Numbered from the stretch's first letter, positions 24,190-33,250 are shown. The stretch is DNA of 41,585 nucleotides from QQWI01 sp964522015 (GCA_964522015.1 CAZFST010000033.1:1-41585), one strand, 5' to 3'. Notes: a model not told the origin generated them from the sequence alone. A program made the numbers and translations.

Positions 24190-25479
24190 TTATGACTCAA
24201 GTATTTGATTATGGAAACTGTGGCCATCCACATCCGGTAGAGACCATCCCATGATATGGGCCAAGGTAGGTGCGATATCCACTAAAGAGATAGTCTGAAT
24301 TTCAACCCCTGATTGTATATTTGGGCCTTTGAGATAAAAGACTGTATTGTAGTCGGGAATATCGGGCCTAAAGCCATGAACCGCAGTGGTTTTAACCCCT
24401 GTATAGTAAGGTATTTCAGAAATAGGCAAAATCCAAGGGCTAATTAGGTCGTCTACAAAGTGATATGGAGGCTTGGCTTCAAGCATCATCATTGCACTGG
24501 CATCTGCACCCATGGCCACCATTTGTGCATGATCAATCAGTTCAACCTCAGGCATGGATTTGAATGCTTGGTGAAGTTCGTGGCAAACCTTTTGATTAGC
24601 AGATTCATCTCCGTAACCGTAAATGTAACAGGAACCATCACAGGATTTTGCATAGGCTTTAACCTGTGTCAACTGGTTTACACTCTCTGATAAATAACCC
24701 ATCTCTTTAAGTTTTGCATTGACGCTGATCCCATGGGTCACATCTTTAGAACTATGATCTCCGAGGATGACTATGTAGGCGTGATTATACTTTTCGTAGG
24801 TGGCTAGGGCATCGAGTATTTGGGTTAATCGGTGGTCATGGCGCTCAAGCGCTTGGGTGGCCTCTTCGCTATTATGGCCGTAGCGGTGGCGGATGCTGTC
24901 GAGGTCGGTGAGGTGTACTAAGAGCATATCTGGTTGGTACTGATGAATGGTTTCTAGGGTGCTGGCAGTGGTGAAATGATCAAGGGCAGGTTGATGTTTG
25001 CCATCTCTTAAATGGCCGTGCTTTTTAACCATCTTGAGCTGGTAACTTGGACTGCCAGCATAAACGGAAACCATCATTTGGGAAGTCCACTTGCGGTTGC
25101 TGAAAATCTCGGGCATATTGTAATGAATCCGCGAGCGACCGGTGGTGGGCCAAAGGAGCGCAGCAACTTGATACCCGTTGTCGATGGCGATTTCATAGAG
25201 TGTTGGGACCTTAAAATCCTTGTGATACCAGTACCAATCTGGATGTTCAAATCTTTCAGGTTGCACCTTAGTGTTATCAATAATGCCGTGCCTTACTGGG
25301 TAACAGCCACTGATGATGCTGGCGTGGGCTGCATAGGTGACAGAAGGGTAAATGCTGGAGACGTTTTTTGAACCAGAAGCATCTTTTAAGAAGCGTTTAA
25401 AGCCTGGAAATTCGCTGAGTTTTTCTATGTCCTTAGTACTGAGACCGTCGAAGGATAAGATGACAAGGGGTCTTTTCAT
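24190..25479 (-). CDS. Alkaline phosphatase superfamily protein (nucleotide pyrophosphatase/phosphodiesterase type)
   Basis: The 429-residue protein has the metal-binding fold of the NPP branch. D11 lies in ILSFDGL, the nucleophile is probably T48 in YPSVTYAAHAS, and further ligands lie in HLTDLDSIRHRYGH, LGDHSSKD and the late HGF motif. It should hydrolyse phosphodiester or phosphonate-type bonds; the substrate is not known. No signal peptide is seen, so it is probably cytoplasmic. AAGGAGCG before the ATG supports the start. Confidence 0.87.
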   Translation of the reverse strand: MKRPLVILSFDGLSTKDIEKLSEFPGFKRFLKDASGSKNVSSIYPSVTYAAHASIISGCYPVRHGIIDNTKVQPERFEHPDWYWYHKDFKVPTLYEIAIDNGYQVAALLWPTTGRSRIHYNMPEIFSNRKWTSQMMVSVYAGSPSYQLKMVKKHGHLRDGKHQPALDHFTTASTLETIHQYQPDMLLVHLTDLDSIRHRYGHNSEEATQALERHDHRLTQILDALATYEKYNHAYIVILGDHSSKDVTHGISVNAKLKEMGYLSESVNQLTQVKAYAKSCDGSCYIYGYGDESANQKVCHELHQAFKSMPEVELIDHAQMVAMGADASAMMMLEAKPPYHFVDDLISPWILPISEIPYYTGVKTTAVHGFRPDIPDYNTVFYLKGPNIQSGVEIQTISLVDIAPTLAHIMGWSLPDVDGHSFHNQILES

Positions 25480-25560
25480 AAATCGCTCCTTATTATTTTG
25501 TAAGTGATTATAGTTATCATAACATTTTTGAGATGGGGCTGCATGTTAAAATTGTGCGCG

Positions 25561-25604
25561 AGCCACGGGGACGTGTGAGCCACGGTGCACGTGCACCGTG
25601 GCTT
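25561..25604. repeat. Palindromic repeat of the GGGGACGTGCAC family
   Basis: A perfect 26-bp palindrome (13-bp arms, 25578-25590 and 25591-25603) built from AGCCACGGTGCAC, next to a partial second copy (25561-25576). It lies 14 bases upstream of the padR -35. Confidence 0.85.
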
Positions 25605-25617
25605 GTAAAAAAGGCGC

Positions 25618-25685
25618 TTGACAAATATATCGGACAGCGATATAGTGTTATTACGGCAGGCGATATATCGCTAGCTGATATATCG
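25618..25685 (+). promoter_or_regulatory. padR promoter with PadR operator dyads
   Basis: TTGACA (25618-25623), 17-bp spacer and TATAGT (25641-25646). A perfect dyad TATATCG-N5-CGATATA (25626-25644) covers the spacer and -10. Two more GATATATC cores (25662-25669, 25677-25684) lie in the leader, 15 bp apart. Autorepression is very likely. Confidence 0.8.
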
Positions 25686-25696
25686 GGAGGTGTTAT

Positions 25697-26053
25697 ATGG
25701 GCACTACGGGAGATCAAACCGCGCTAACGGAAGCAGTTTATTATATTTTGTTATCCTTATTTGAGCCGATGCACGGCTATGGCATTATGCAATATGTTAA
25801 ACAAATCAGTAATAGTCGAGTTAATTTGGGACCTGGAACCATGTACGGGGCTATCAATACCCTGCTTGAAAAAGGCTGGATTGCAACGGCTGATTTGGAG
25901 GGGGAAACGGATACAAGAAAGAAAGCCTATACCATCACAAAAATTGGACGGTTTGTTGTAGAGCAAGAAATCATCCGTCTAGAAGCCTTACTGGCTCAGG
26001 GGAAGCAAGTACTGGAAGCTGAAAAAGAGAGAATTTGGGGTGATGACAAATGA
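25697..26053 (+). CDS. PadR family transcriptional regulator
   Basis: The 118-residue protein matches the short PadR subfamily. A winged helix begins with TEAVYYILLSLFEPMHGYGIMQ, followed by LGPGTMYGAINTLLEKGWI and the wing DTRKKAYTITKIG; a C-terminal dimerisation helix follows. GGGAGGTGTTAT precedes the ATG. The stop overlaps the start of the DUF2812 gene (ATGA), the usual partner. Members of this group commonly control membrane or drug-resistance functions; targets beyond its own operon are unknown. Confidence 0.92.
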   Translation: MGTTGDQTALTEAVYYILLSLFEPMHGYGIMQYVKQISNSRVNLGPGTMYGAINTLLEKGWIATADLEGETDTRKKAYTITKIGRFVVEQEIIRLEALLAQGKQVLEAEKERIWGDDK

Positions 26054-26601
26054 AAACCATCGTTTGGAAAGCATATTGGGACTTTCAAAAGGAGGAAGCT
26101 TGGATTAATCAAATGGCCTCAAAGGGCTATAGCATGACAGATTACTCTTGGTGTCGTTATGTATTTGAAGAGACACCAAAGTCCCAGTCAATCTACCGGA
26201 TCGAACTGTTGCAACATTTGCCAACCCATCCAGAGAGCCAAAGTTATCTCCGGTTTTTAGAGGAAAGTGGCATAACCGTTGTTGCCAGCTATATGCGGTG
26301 GGTCTACCTAAAAAGACCTTTGAGCGAGGGACCATTTGAGCTTTATACTGACCAAGAATCTTTACTAAAATACTATACGCGGTACTTGAAATTCTGGACG
26401 GTTTTGATTTGGTTAGAGTTAGGGGCTGGTGCTATGAATTTAGTGATTGGTTTAAATAATCTAAATCAACTAGATAGTGGACTTTTCAGTATTGGAATAG
26501 GTTTGCTACCCATAGCCATTGGTATTGGTCTTTTGAAGATGTGCATGCCAATACGGGCAAAAGTCAAACAATTGAAGCGCGAAATGATGGTCCACGAATA
26601 A
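26050..26601 (+). CDS. DUF2812 domain membrane protein
   Basis: The 183-residue protein starts with WKAYWDFQKEEAWINQMASKGY, the N-terminal DUF2812 signature, and has two transmembrane helices near its C-terminus (about residues 113-133 and 145-165). It overlaps the PadR gene by four bases and is translationally coupled. The PadR-DUF2812 pair is common in Firmicutes; its role is not known, though a membrane-stress sensor is a reasonable guess. Confidence 0.85.
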   Translation: MKTIVWKAYWDFQKEEAWINQMASKGYSMTDYSWCRYVFEETPKSQSIYRIELLQHLPTHPESQSYLRFLEESGITVVASYMRWVYLKRPLSEGPFELYTDQESLLKYYTRYLKFWTVLIWLELGAGAMNLVIGLNNLNQLDSGLFSIGIGLLPIAIGIGLLKMCMPIRAKVKQLKREMMVHE

Positions 26602-26636
26602 GTGGGACAAGGTACGCGTCCCTCCCTGGTCCACCA
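26602..26636. repeat. Degenerate copy of the GGGGGACGTGCAC repeat
   Basis: On the minus strand GGGACGCGTACCTTGTCCCAC aligns with the family core with several changes. It begins at the DUF2812 stop. Confidence 0.5.
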
Positions 26637-26803
26637 ACCTTAATTCTTTCTTAAATAACTGTGGAATCTGTTGTCTTGAAAGGCGAATTATGTTAGGGTG
26701 GCAGAGTTGGTTTGACCGCCAAACCGCTGTTAAAATTCGCAGTTACAGGTGTATGGCAGATTGTCGTTTCTGTAATGAGAAACAAAGAGGAAAAGGTAAG
26801 CAG

Positions 26804-28273
26804 ATGAATCAAACAAAGCAAATCAAAGAGATTAAACCAGTATTGTCAAAAAGAATCATAGCATTATTGATTGCCCTTATCATGGTGGTCACAGCGATGC
26901 CACTCTGGGCACAAGCTTCAGAGGCACAAACTACACCTGCGGCTAAAGAGACACTAGCCCCAGCGCAGGAATCTGTAATGGAAGTAAGTCCATGGGCATA
27001 CAATATCCTCATCGAAGGTGAGAATTACGGTATATTCCCACAAACCTGGTACTCGGATATGTTTCAAAAGCCTGCTTCTGCAGAGAGCATAGCTATTTTA
27101 ATGAAAGCTACTGAGGCAAAACTTTCGGAAATGGGAGTTGCCAAAAGAACGGACTTCAAAGCCCTTACCTTTAAAGTAGTAGGTGTAAAGGGTTTAACAC
27201 GGGGAGCAATGGTGGAACAGCTCTACAATATAATGGCTATCTACGACGGTGAAACCGGTGTAAGTCCAGTGGATTACATGACCAAGCGTGGTATTTTAAA
27301 GGGCTCTGGACGGGGACTTGATTTAGAATTACCCTGCACAAGTGAACAAGCAGTTGCCATGAGCGTTAGAGGTATTCAGTACCTATTCGAGAATTTCAAT
27401 GCGGGTTCGAAGGGCCTTGCTTGGAAAGTCAGCAACAAAGGCAATACCGTTTATTTACTGGGCTCAATTCACTTAGCAGAAACCAAGATTTATCCTATTA
27501 ACCAATCCTTATTAAAGGCATTTGAGAGCTCAGATCAATTACTAGTGGAAGCCGATGTTTTGAATTCACAAAATGAAGAGGCATCTTTAGCGATGCTTAT
27601 GTTCCAAGATAAAACACGGCTCAAAGATGTGATTAGCACAATGCTTTACAATGATGTATTGAAAGTTTTTGAGAAATATGACATGTCAGCTGACGATTAT
27701 ACTCAATTTAAGCCTTGGGCATTGGCACTGAAGTTCTCGGGCATGGCGATGATCAGTTCAAATTCAAATGCAGTTCAAGAAACAGCTCAAGCTGCTGATC
27801 ATGGCATCGACGTCTATTTCTTACTAAATGCCATGTTATCAGGTAAGCCAGTGGTTGAACTAGAAGACATGGCCTATCAAGCCTCATTATTTGAAGGTCT
27901 TTCAAAAGACTTTCAAGAGAAGCATTTGAGCGCATCGGTGACTCAGTTACTCAATCCCACCGGAACAACTGCAACAGATTCTCAGGCCCTTTTCAAAGAA
28001 TATCTAAAACACTGGTCTGCTGGGGACAAAGTAAACTTCAAGAAGAGCTTTCTATCATCATTTACTGAAGAAGCTGGGGGCAGTGATGAACTGTCAAAGA
28101 TGCGATTTGGTAAAAGAGATCAGGATATGACAGACAAAGTCGTCAAACTACTTGAAAGTCCAGACAAAAAAACATCATTTATGGTTGTTGGATCAGGACA
28201 CTTTATCCAAGAGCAATCAATACTAGATCTTTTGAAGGCTAAAGGATACACAGTAGAGAACTTTTATAAGTAG
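26804..28273 (+). CDS. Exported TraB/GumN family protein with SLH-like N-terminal region
   Basis: The 489-residue protein has a signal peptide (residues 1-44, ending AQASEA). Residues about 60-205 contain degenerate S-layer-homology-like patterns (YGIFPQ, RGILKGSGRGLDLELPCTSEQA). The C-terminal domain is TraB/GumN: WKVSNKGNTVYLLGSIHLA with G220-S-I-H223, and a second GxxH-type site, G463-S-G-H466, near the end. The two GxxH motifs fit the proposed Tiki/TraB metalloprotease fold, so an extracytoplasmic peptidase activity is possible but unproven. The start at 26804 follows GAGGAAAAGG; upstream in-frame ATGs have no ribosome binding site and would spoil the signal peptide. Confidence 0.85.
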   Translation: MNQTKQIKEIKPVLSKRIIALLIALIMVVTAMPLWAQASEAQTTPAAKETLAPAQESVMEVSPWAYNILIEGENYGIFPQTWYSDMFQKPASAESIAILMKATEAKLSEMGVAKRTDFKALTFKVVGVKGLTRGAMVEQLYNIMAIYDGETGVSPVDYMTKRGILKGSGRGLDLELPCTSEQAVAMSVRGIQYLFENFNAGSKGLAWKVSNKGNTVYLLGSIHLAETKIYPINQSLLKAFESSDQLLVEADVLNSQNEEASLAMLMFQDKTRLKDVISTMLYNDVLKVFEKYDMSADDYTQFKPWALALKFSGMAMISSNSNAVQETAQAADHGIDVYFLLNAMLSGKPVVELEDMAYQASLFEGLSKDFQEKHLSASVTQLLNPTGTTATDSQALFKEYLKHWSAGDKVNFKKSFLSSFTEEAGGSDELSKMRFGKRDQDMTDKVVKLLESPDKKTSFMVVGSGHFIQEQSILDLLKAKGYTVENFYK

Positions 28274-28286
28274 TTCAGACTAAAAG

Positions 28287-28329
28287 TGATCCAGGGGAAG
28301 TGAGCCACGGTGCACGTCCCTCTGGATCA
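28287..28329. repeat. Chimeric palindromic repeat between the TraB and ABC genes
   Basis: TGATCCAG (28287-28294) and CTGGATCA (28322-28329) enclose TGAGCCACGGTGCACGTCCC, one arm of the dispersed family. It ends shortly before the ribosome binding site of the ABC ATPase gene. Confidence 0.75.
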
Positions 28330-28347
28330 TTATAAGGAGGCATACAT

Positions 28348-29094
28348 ATGATTCAAATCAAAGAAATATCTAAAGTATTTAGTGACAAGAAGACAGGTGA
28401 TATCATTGCTGTCAACAATGCAAGTTTCCAAGTAAAACAAGGGGAGATCTTTGGGCTCTTAGGTCCAAACGGGGCCGGAAAAACCACCCTACTAAGAATC
28501 ATGGCCACCATCATGAGCCCAACATCAGGGACAGCCACCATAAATGGATGCGATACACAGACAAATCCAGAAGGGGTCAAGCACGCCATTGGTTTTCTGT
28601 CGGGTAATACCAAGCTTTACAAGAAGCTTACACCTGTTGAAACCATGCGGTTCTTTGGAGGCTTCTACGGCATAGACAAAGCTACACTAGAATCCCGTAT
28701 TCAGCGGATTTTAGTGGATCTGGATATGATGGATTTCAAAGACAGGGTAGTAGAAAAGTTGTCTACAGGCCAGGTACAAAAAACCTCAATCGCCCGCTGC
28801 CTCATTCACGACCCCGCTGTCTATATGCTAGATGAGCCCACACTGGGGCTGGATATACTCACAAGTCGCAGCATCATCGACTTTATCAAAAATGAAAAAG
28901 CCCGAGGCAAAACCATCATCTTTTCCACCCATTACATGGAAGAAGCCGATGCCCTATGTGACCGTATTGGCCTAATCCATAAAGGTAATATCATTGAAAC
29001 AGGTACCATAGAGGCCCTAAAAGCCAAGTCAGGGAAGACGAATATCCGCGACATCTTCTTGCACTATATTGACTTAGGAGCAAGCCATGTTTAG
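28348..29094 (+). CDS. ABC transporter ATP-binding protein, NatA-like
   Basis: The 248-residue ATPase has Walker A GPNGAGKTT (near residue 39), a Q-loop, the signature LSTGQVQKTSIARCL (LSxGQ form), Walker B VYMLDEPTLGLD and the switch FSTHYMEEAD. It is most like NatA-type ATPases that power ABC-2 exporters. It is the first gene of a three-gene operon and overlaps the next gene by eight bases. AAGGAGGCATACAT precedes the ATG. Confidence 0.92.
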   Translation: MIQIKEISKVFSDKKTGDIIAVNNASFQVKQGEIFGLLGPNGAGKTTLLRIMATIMSPTSGTATINGCDTQTNPEGVKHAIGFLSGNTKLYKKLTPVETMRFFGGFYGIDKATLESRIQRILVDLDMMDFKDRVVEKLSTGQVQKTSIARCLIHDPAVYMLDEPTLGLDILTSRSIIDFIKNEKARGKTIIFSTHYMEEADALCDRIGLIHKGNIIETGTIEALKAKSGKTNIRDIFLHYIDLGASHV

Positions 29095-30304
29095 CCCACA
29101 GAGCCTCTTTAAAATCCGCGCCATCTTTAATAAAGAAATGAAATCCCTTTTTAGAGACCGCAAAGCACTGATCACCATCTTTCTGCCAGTTGTCCTGTAT
29201 CCAGTGATGCTCATCCTATTTTTAGGCATCATGAACCTCATTGAAGGGGATACAAGCAAGCAAATCATGTCACTTAACGTGGATCAAAACATCTCAAAAG
29301 ACTTATTGAAAATCTTAGAATCCGATAAAACTTTAAAAATAACCTCGGTTTCATTATCAGACGAAGCCATACAATCACTGGATTTTGAAACAACTCAAGG
29401 TTATCTAGAGGTCCAGGGAAAAGCCACTGAGGCTCAAAAGGGAACCGCCAACCAGATTTATACCCTCCATTATCATTCAAGCTACGACAGTAGCGTTCGC
29501 CTCTTTAGAAGTGTCAGTGACCATTATGAAACCTTTGCAGAGAATCAAAAGAATAGTGAACTAAAAAAACTTGGAATCTCAGATGCCTATGCCAATGTTT
29601 TGAATATCAAAATTCAAGAAATCAGTGGCGAAAAGCTAGGTGATGCAAGGCTTATCAGCATGGCACTGGGATTGATTGTGCCATTTATTATTGTTCTATA
29701 TGGCATGCTGGGTACCTATACCCTATCATCTGATATCAGTGCTGGCGAAAAAGAGCGGGCAACCCTGGAAACCATCTTTTCAGTGCCTATCAAAAGAGCA
29801 GAAATCATCACCGGCAAACTCCTATCCTGCGTCGCAGTGGGTCTCCTGAGCGGGGGTATCAACCTCCTCTCCCTGTTTCCCGTCTTGTTTGCCGTCACCA
29901 CGCAATTTCCCGACATCCAAATCAGAATTTCCGTGGGGGTCTTCGCCTTCCTATTCTTGATGCTCATCCCCGTGATGATTCTCTTCAGTGCACTTTTCAT
30001 CGCCGTGGGCATGGCCTCCAAAACCTTTCAAGAGTCCCAGTCATACGGCTCTGTCCTGCTAGTGGCCCTGATGATGCCCTGCTACATTGCCATCATCCCC
30101 GACCTAGAAGCCAGTACCTGGGTGCACTTAACACCCATTACAAATGCCATGTTCCTTATGCGAGAAGCCTTTTTAGGCACCTACCACCTGGGCACAACCC
30201 TAATGGTGTTAGGCATCAATATCGGGGTCGCTGCAGTGGCGGTCTTTGTGATGAGTGTCCTATTTAGCAACGACCGCATCGTGTTTGGAGGTAGCAAATC
30301 ATGA
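29087..30304 (+). CDS. ABC-2 type permease, NatB-like
   Basis: The 405-residue protein has one N-terminal transmembrane helix (ALITIFLPVVLYPVMLILFLG), a large extracytoplasmic domain (about residues 60-190) and five more helices from about residue 200. The sequence SAGEKERATLETIFSVPIKR is typical of NatB-type ABC-2 exporter permeases. In Bacillus NatAB exports sodium; here the substrate may instead be a drug or peptide. It overlaps its neighbours on both sides, so subunits are made in coupled amounts. Confidence 0.88.
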   Translation: MFSPQSLFKIRAIFNKEMKSLFRDRKALITIFLPVVLYPVMLILFLGIMNLIEGDTSKQIMSLNVDQNISKDLLKILESDKTLKITSVSLSDEAIQSLDFETTQGYLEVQGKATEAQKGTANQIYTLHYHSSYDSSVRLFRSVSDHYETFAENQKNSELKKLGISDAYANVLNIKIQEISGEKLGDARLISMALGLIVPFIIVLYGMLGTYTLSSDISAGEKERATLETIFSVPIKRAEIITGKLLSCVAVGLLSGGINLLSLFPVLFAVTTQFPDIQIRISVGVFAFLFLMLIPVMILFSALFIAVGMASKTFQESQSYGSVLLVALMMPCYIAIIPDLEASTWVHLTPITNAMFLMREAFLGTYHLGTTLMVLGINIGVAAVAVFVMSVLFSNDRIVFGGSKS

Positions 30305-32139
30305 ACTTTCAAAAAATAACCCACGTGATTCAAAAAGAAGCCCGGACCCTCTTTCGCAATAGGCGCATCCTCATCGGGATCTTTGCACCCCTCCTGATTT
30401 TACCCTTTCTATTGATGGGCTACCAAGCCATTGCCAGTAGCACATCCGAGACCACAGAAAAAAGCCAGAGTATAATTCTAATAGAGGAGTTAAATACCCT
30501 GCCAACTAGTCTTCTAGCCATCCTTAAAAGCGATCCTCTCATAGAAATTTTAAGTGATAGCCCATCAACTCCATCTTCATCAGACCAAAAACCCGAGGCT
30601 ATTTTAGAATATGAAATCAAATCCGGTGCAGCAACCGCCACAATCAAGTACGATTTTGGCCGTAGTGCAGGGCAGCGGGCAAGCCAGCGGCTTATAGATT
30701 TACTGGAAACCTATAAAAAAGAAGAGCAGGATCGGTTAATTAAAGAGACAGGCACCGACCCCAAACTGATTGAATCCCCAAAGCTTGAAAATGTGAACTT
30801 GGCCAGTATAAGCGATGTGGCCGGTCAGGCCATGAGTAACTACTTGCCCCTTGGGTTAATCCTTTATGCCTTAACGATGATAGCCAGTTTTGCCATTGAG
30901 TTGACCACCACAGAAAAAGAATCTGGGACCATGGAAACACTGATGTCAGTGCCCCTAACAAAAATTGAGATGATTCTAGGCAAATTCGCAGCCTGTATTT
31001 TGTTTGCCACCACGACCATTGGGTTGATGCTCATTGGCCTTTATGCCATGTTGCCCCTCTTTGTCAATATGGACCTGGTCCAATTGGCCCTAAGCCCCAT
31101 CCTTTTTATCAGCGTGTTTATAACCATGCTGCCTCTTCTCTTGGTGATTTCAGCACTTTGCATAGCCACCGGTATGTTTGCCAGTTCCTACAAAGAATCC
31201 AGTGCTTACTTGATGCCTGTGATGTTTATGATCATGATTCCGGCCTATGTGTCCACGGTGCCGGGGATTGAAATCAATGGATTTTTAAGCCTGCTGCCAG
31301 TGGTCAATGCATCACTGCTCATGAAGTCCGCCTTTTTAAATCAATTGGATTACGGGTACTTTGTCACCACCACCGTGGTGAATCTTCTATTCTCAGTGAT
31401 GAGTTTAGTCTTTATGTTTAAAGTATTTGGCACGGAGAAAATCATATTTGGTACAGGGAAGGACTTTTCTTTCAGCCTAAACCGCAAAAAACTAAAACCA
31501 AGGCTCTTATTAGAAGCAGAAGATGTATTCTTAGTGCTGGCCATTGTGATTTTTCTGTTCATTAATTTTGGCGTGGTACTGCCAACCTATCTTAGCTTTG
31601 AGGCCGTTTTCTTAATTTCCCAGTATGGTTTGTTTTTACTGATTCCAATAGGTGTACTGTGGTACATGAAGGTTGATTTAAGAAGCGCTGTAAACCTTAA
31701 CGCGCCAAAAAAAGAAGGGCGCATGGGTGCCCTCCTCAGTGGTGTTGCCCTGTGGCTAGTAGTCCTTGGGTTTGCATTCTTGTACCAAAAGCTGATTAGC
31801 CCTTATGTCACCGAAGCCCCAACCCTTGCTCTGTTAGAAGAACAAATGAAAAACTGGTCACCGGTTTTACAGTTTATCTTTATTGCCCTGACGCCAGGGA
31901 TTTGTGAGGAATTCCTCTTTAGGGGTTTTGCCCTGAAGCCCCTTCAAAAGAGATATGGCAGCACCGCCGCAGTGATCATCGTGGCGCTGCTCTTTGCAAT
32001 CGTCCACCTAGATGTGGTGAGACTCTTGCCAACCTTTGCACTGGGCTTAGTCTTTGGCCACATTACCGTCAAAACAAAGTCTCTTTATCCAGCCATGATC
32101 TTACATGTGTTAAATAACGCAGTCGCCATTTTCTTGTAA
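30301..32139 (+). CDS. ABC-2 permease fused to a CPBP intramembrane protease
   Basis: The 612-residue protein has two parts. Residues 1-385 are a second NatB-like permease, with one N-terminal helix, an extracytoplasmic domain and TTTEKESGTMETLMSVPLTK before the main helix bundle. Residues about 410-612 are a CPBP/Rce1-like protease: the first motif is CEEFLFRG (EExxxR), the second FAIVHLD (FxxxH), the third HVLNNAVA. The fusion is known in ABC exporters of Firmicutes. The protease part may cleave a peptide substrate or give self-immunity; this is inferred. It overlaps the upstream permease by four bases. Confidence 0.9.
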   Translation: MNFQKITHVIQKEARTLFRNRRILIGIFAPLLILPFLLMGYQAIASSTSETTEKSQSIILIEELNTLPTSLLAILKSDPLIEILSDSPSTPSSSDQKPEAILEYEIKSGAATATIKYDFGRSAGQRASQRLIDLLETYKKEEQDRLIKETGTDPKLIESPKLENVNLASISDVAGQAMSNYLPLGLILYALTMIASFAIELTTTEKESGTMETLMSVPLTKIEMILGKFAACILFATTTIGLMLIGLYAMLPLFVNMDLVQLALSPILFISVFITMLPLLLVISALCIATGMFASSYKESSAYLMPVMFMIMIPAYVSTVPGIEINGFLSLLPVVNASLLMKSAFLNQLDYGYFVTTTVVNLLFSVMSLVFMFKVFGTEKIIFGTGKDFSFSLNRKKLKPRLLLEAEDVFLVLAIVIFLFINFGVVLPTYLSFEAVFLISQYGLFLLIPIGVLWYMKVDLRSAVNLNAPKKEGRMGALLSGVALWLVVLGFAFLYQKLISPYVTEAPTLALLEEQMKNWSPVLQFIFIALTPGICEEFLFRGFALKPLQKRYGSTAAVIIVALLFAIVHLDVVRLLPTFALGLVFGHITVKTKSLYPAMILHVLNNAVAIFL

Positions 32140-32144
32140 AACAA

Positions 32145-32218
32145 AAACGAGCCGGGGGGACGTGCACGGTGGCTCACTTTTAAAAGTGAGCCACCGTGCA
32201 CGTCCCCCCGGCTCGTTT
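32145..32218. repeat. Perfect 74-bp palindrome of the GGGGGACGTGCAC family
   Basis: 37-bp arms (32145-32181 and 32182-32218) are exactly complementary with no loop. It lies between two convergent genes and can terminate both; AAA/TTT ends flank the stem. Confidence 0.95.
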
Positions 32219-32225
32219 CAAAAAA

Positions 32226-33245
32226 TTACGAGAATAGGTTAGCAACACCGTTTGCAATTAAATACATACAACCTGCCAAGAGCGCTGAAATAGGAATGGT
32301 AATTATCCAAGTCATGACGATCTTTTTAGCGGTTTCCCATTTGACCGAACGTGGTCGGTAAGCCGTACCCACACCCATAATAGCTGAGGAAATAACGTGG
32401 GTTGTACTGACGGGTAAACCAAAGTGGGAAGCGCCAAATATGATGGATGCTGAAGCTAAATCAGAAGCCACACCGCTGATTGGACGAATCTTCATGATTT
32501 TGCTACCGACGGTTTTGATAATACGCCAGCCGCCAACAGATGTACCCAGTGCCATTGCAATGGCACAGCTGAGCTTAACCCAAAGTTGAACATCAGAACC
32601 AGTTTGAAAACCAGTAGCCATTAGGGCTAGTGTAATGATACCCATGGATTTTTGTGCATCGTTTGTACCGTGGGTAAAGGCTTGCAAACACACCGTAAGA
32701 ACCTGAGCATGTCTAAAGCGAGTGTTCATTTTATGAAGGGGCATTTTTTTAAACAGAAGTTTAAGCAGAGACAATATCAGAAAACCAGCAAAGAAAGCTA
32801 AAAAAGGTGACAGGATTAGGCCTTTTAAGATTTTGATAAAACCACTAAAATGAATGGCTTCTAAACCAGCAGCAGCAATGGCAGCGCCAGTGAGTGAACC
32901 AATCAGTGTATGAGAAGATGAGCTAGGAAGACCATAGTACCAGGTTAGCAGATTCCAAGCTATTGCAGACAGCAATGCACAGATAATCACAAGCCCCCCA
33001 TTATGAAGTTGGTAGGGGTTAGAAATGATATCCTTTGAAATCGTTTTCGCAACTCCGGAAAAAGAAAGTGCGCCTAAAAAATTCATGATAGAAGCAATAA
33101 TGATAGCGGTTCTTAATTTAAGAGCACGGGTTGATACGGCAGTGGCAATAGCATTGGCAGTATCGTGGAAGCCGTTGATAAAATCAAAAGCCAATGCTGC
33201 AACAACGGTTATGATTACTAAAATGAGTGTACTAGTCATCAGCAT
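32226..33245 (-). CDS. pit: PiT family inorganic phosphate transporter
   Basis: The 339-residue protein has about nine to ten helices and the two PiT repeats. The N-terminal signature reads DFINGFHDTANAIATAVSTR, and its counterpart AFTHGTNDAQKSMGIITLAL lies mid-protein. Near the C-terminus ASHFGLPVSTTHVISSAIMG is also typical. It should import phosphate (possibly as a metal-phosphate complex) using the proton or cation gradient. It follows the DUF47 gene by five bases, the standard pit pairing, and the operon has a candidate Pho box upstream. Confidence 0.93.
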   Translation of the reverse strand: MLMTSTLILVIITVVAALAFDFINGFHDTANAIATAVSTRALKLRTAIIIASIMNFLGALSFSGVAKTISKDIISNPYQLHNGGLVIICALLSAIAWNLLTWYYGLPSSSSHTLIGSLTGAAIAAAGLEAIHFSGFIKILKGLILSPFLAFFAGFLILSLLKLLFKKMPLHKMNTRFRHAQVLTVCLQAFTHGTNDAQKSMGIITLALMATGFQTGSDVQLWVKLSCAIAMALGTSVGGWRIIKTVGSKIMKIRPISGVASDLASASIIFGASHFGLPVSTTHVISSAIMGVGTAYRPRSVKWETAKKIVMTWIITIPISALLAGCMYLIANGVANLFS

Positions 33246-33250
33246 TGCAC

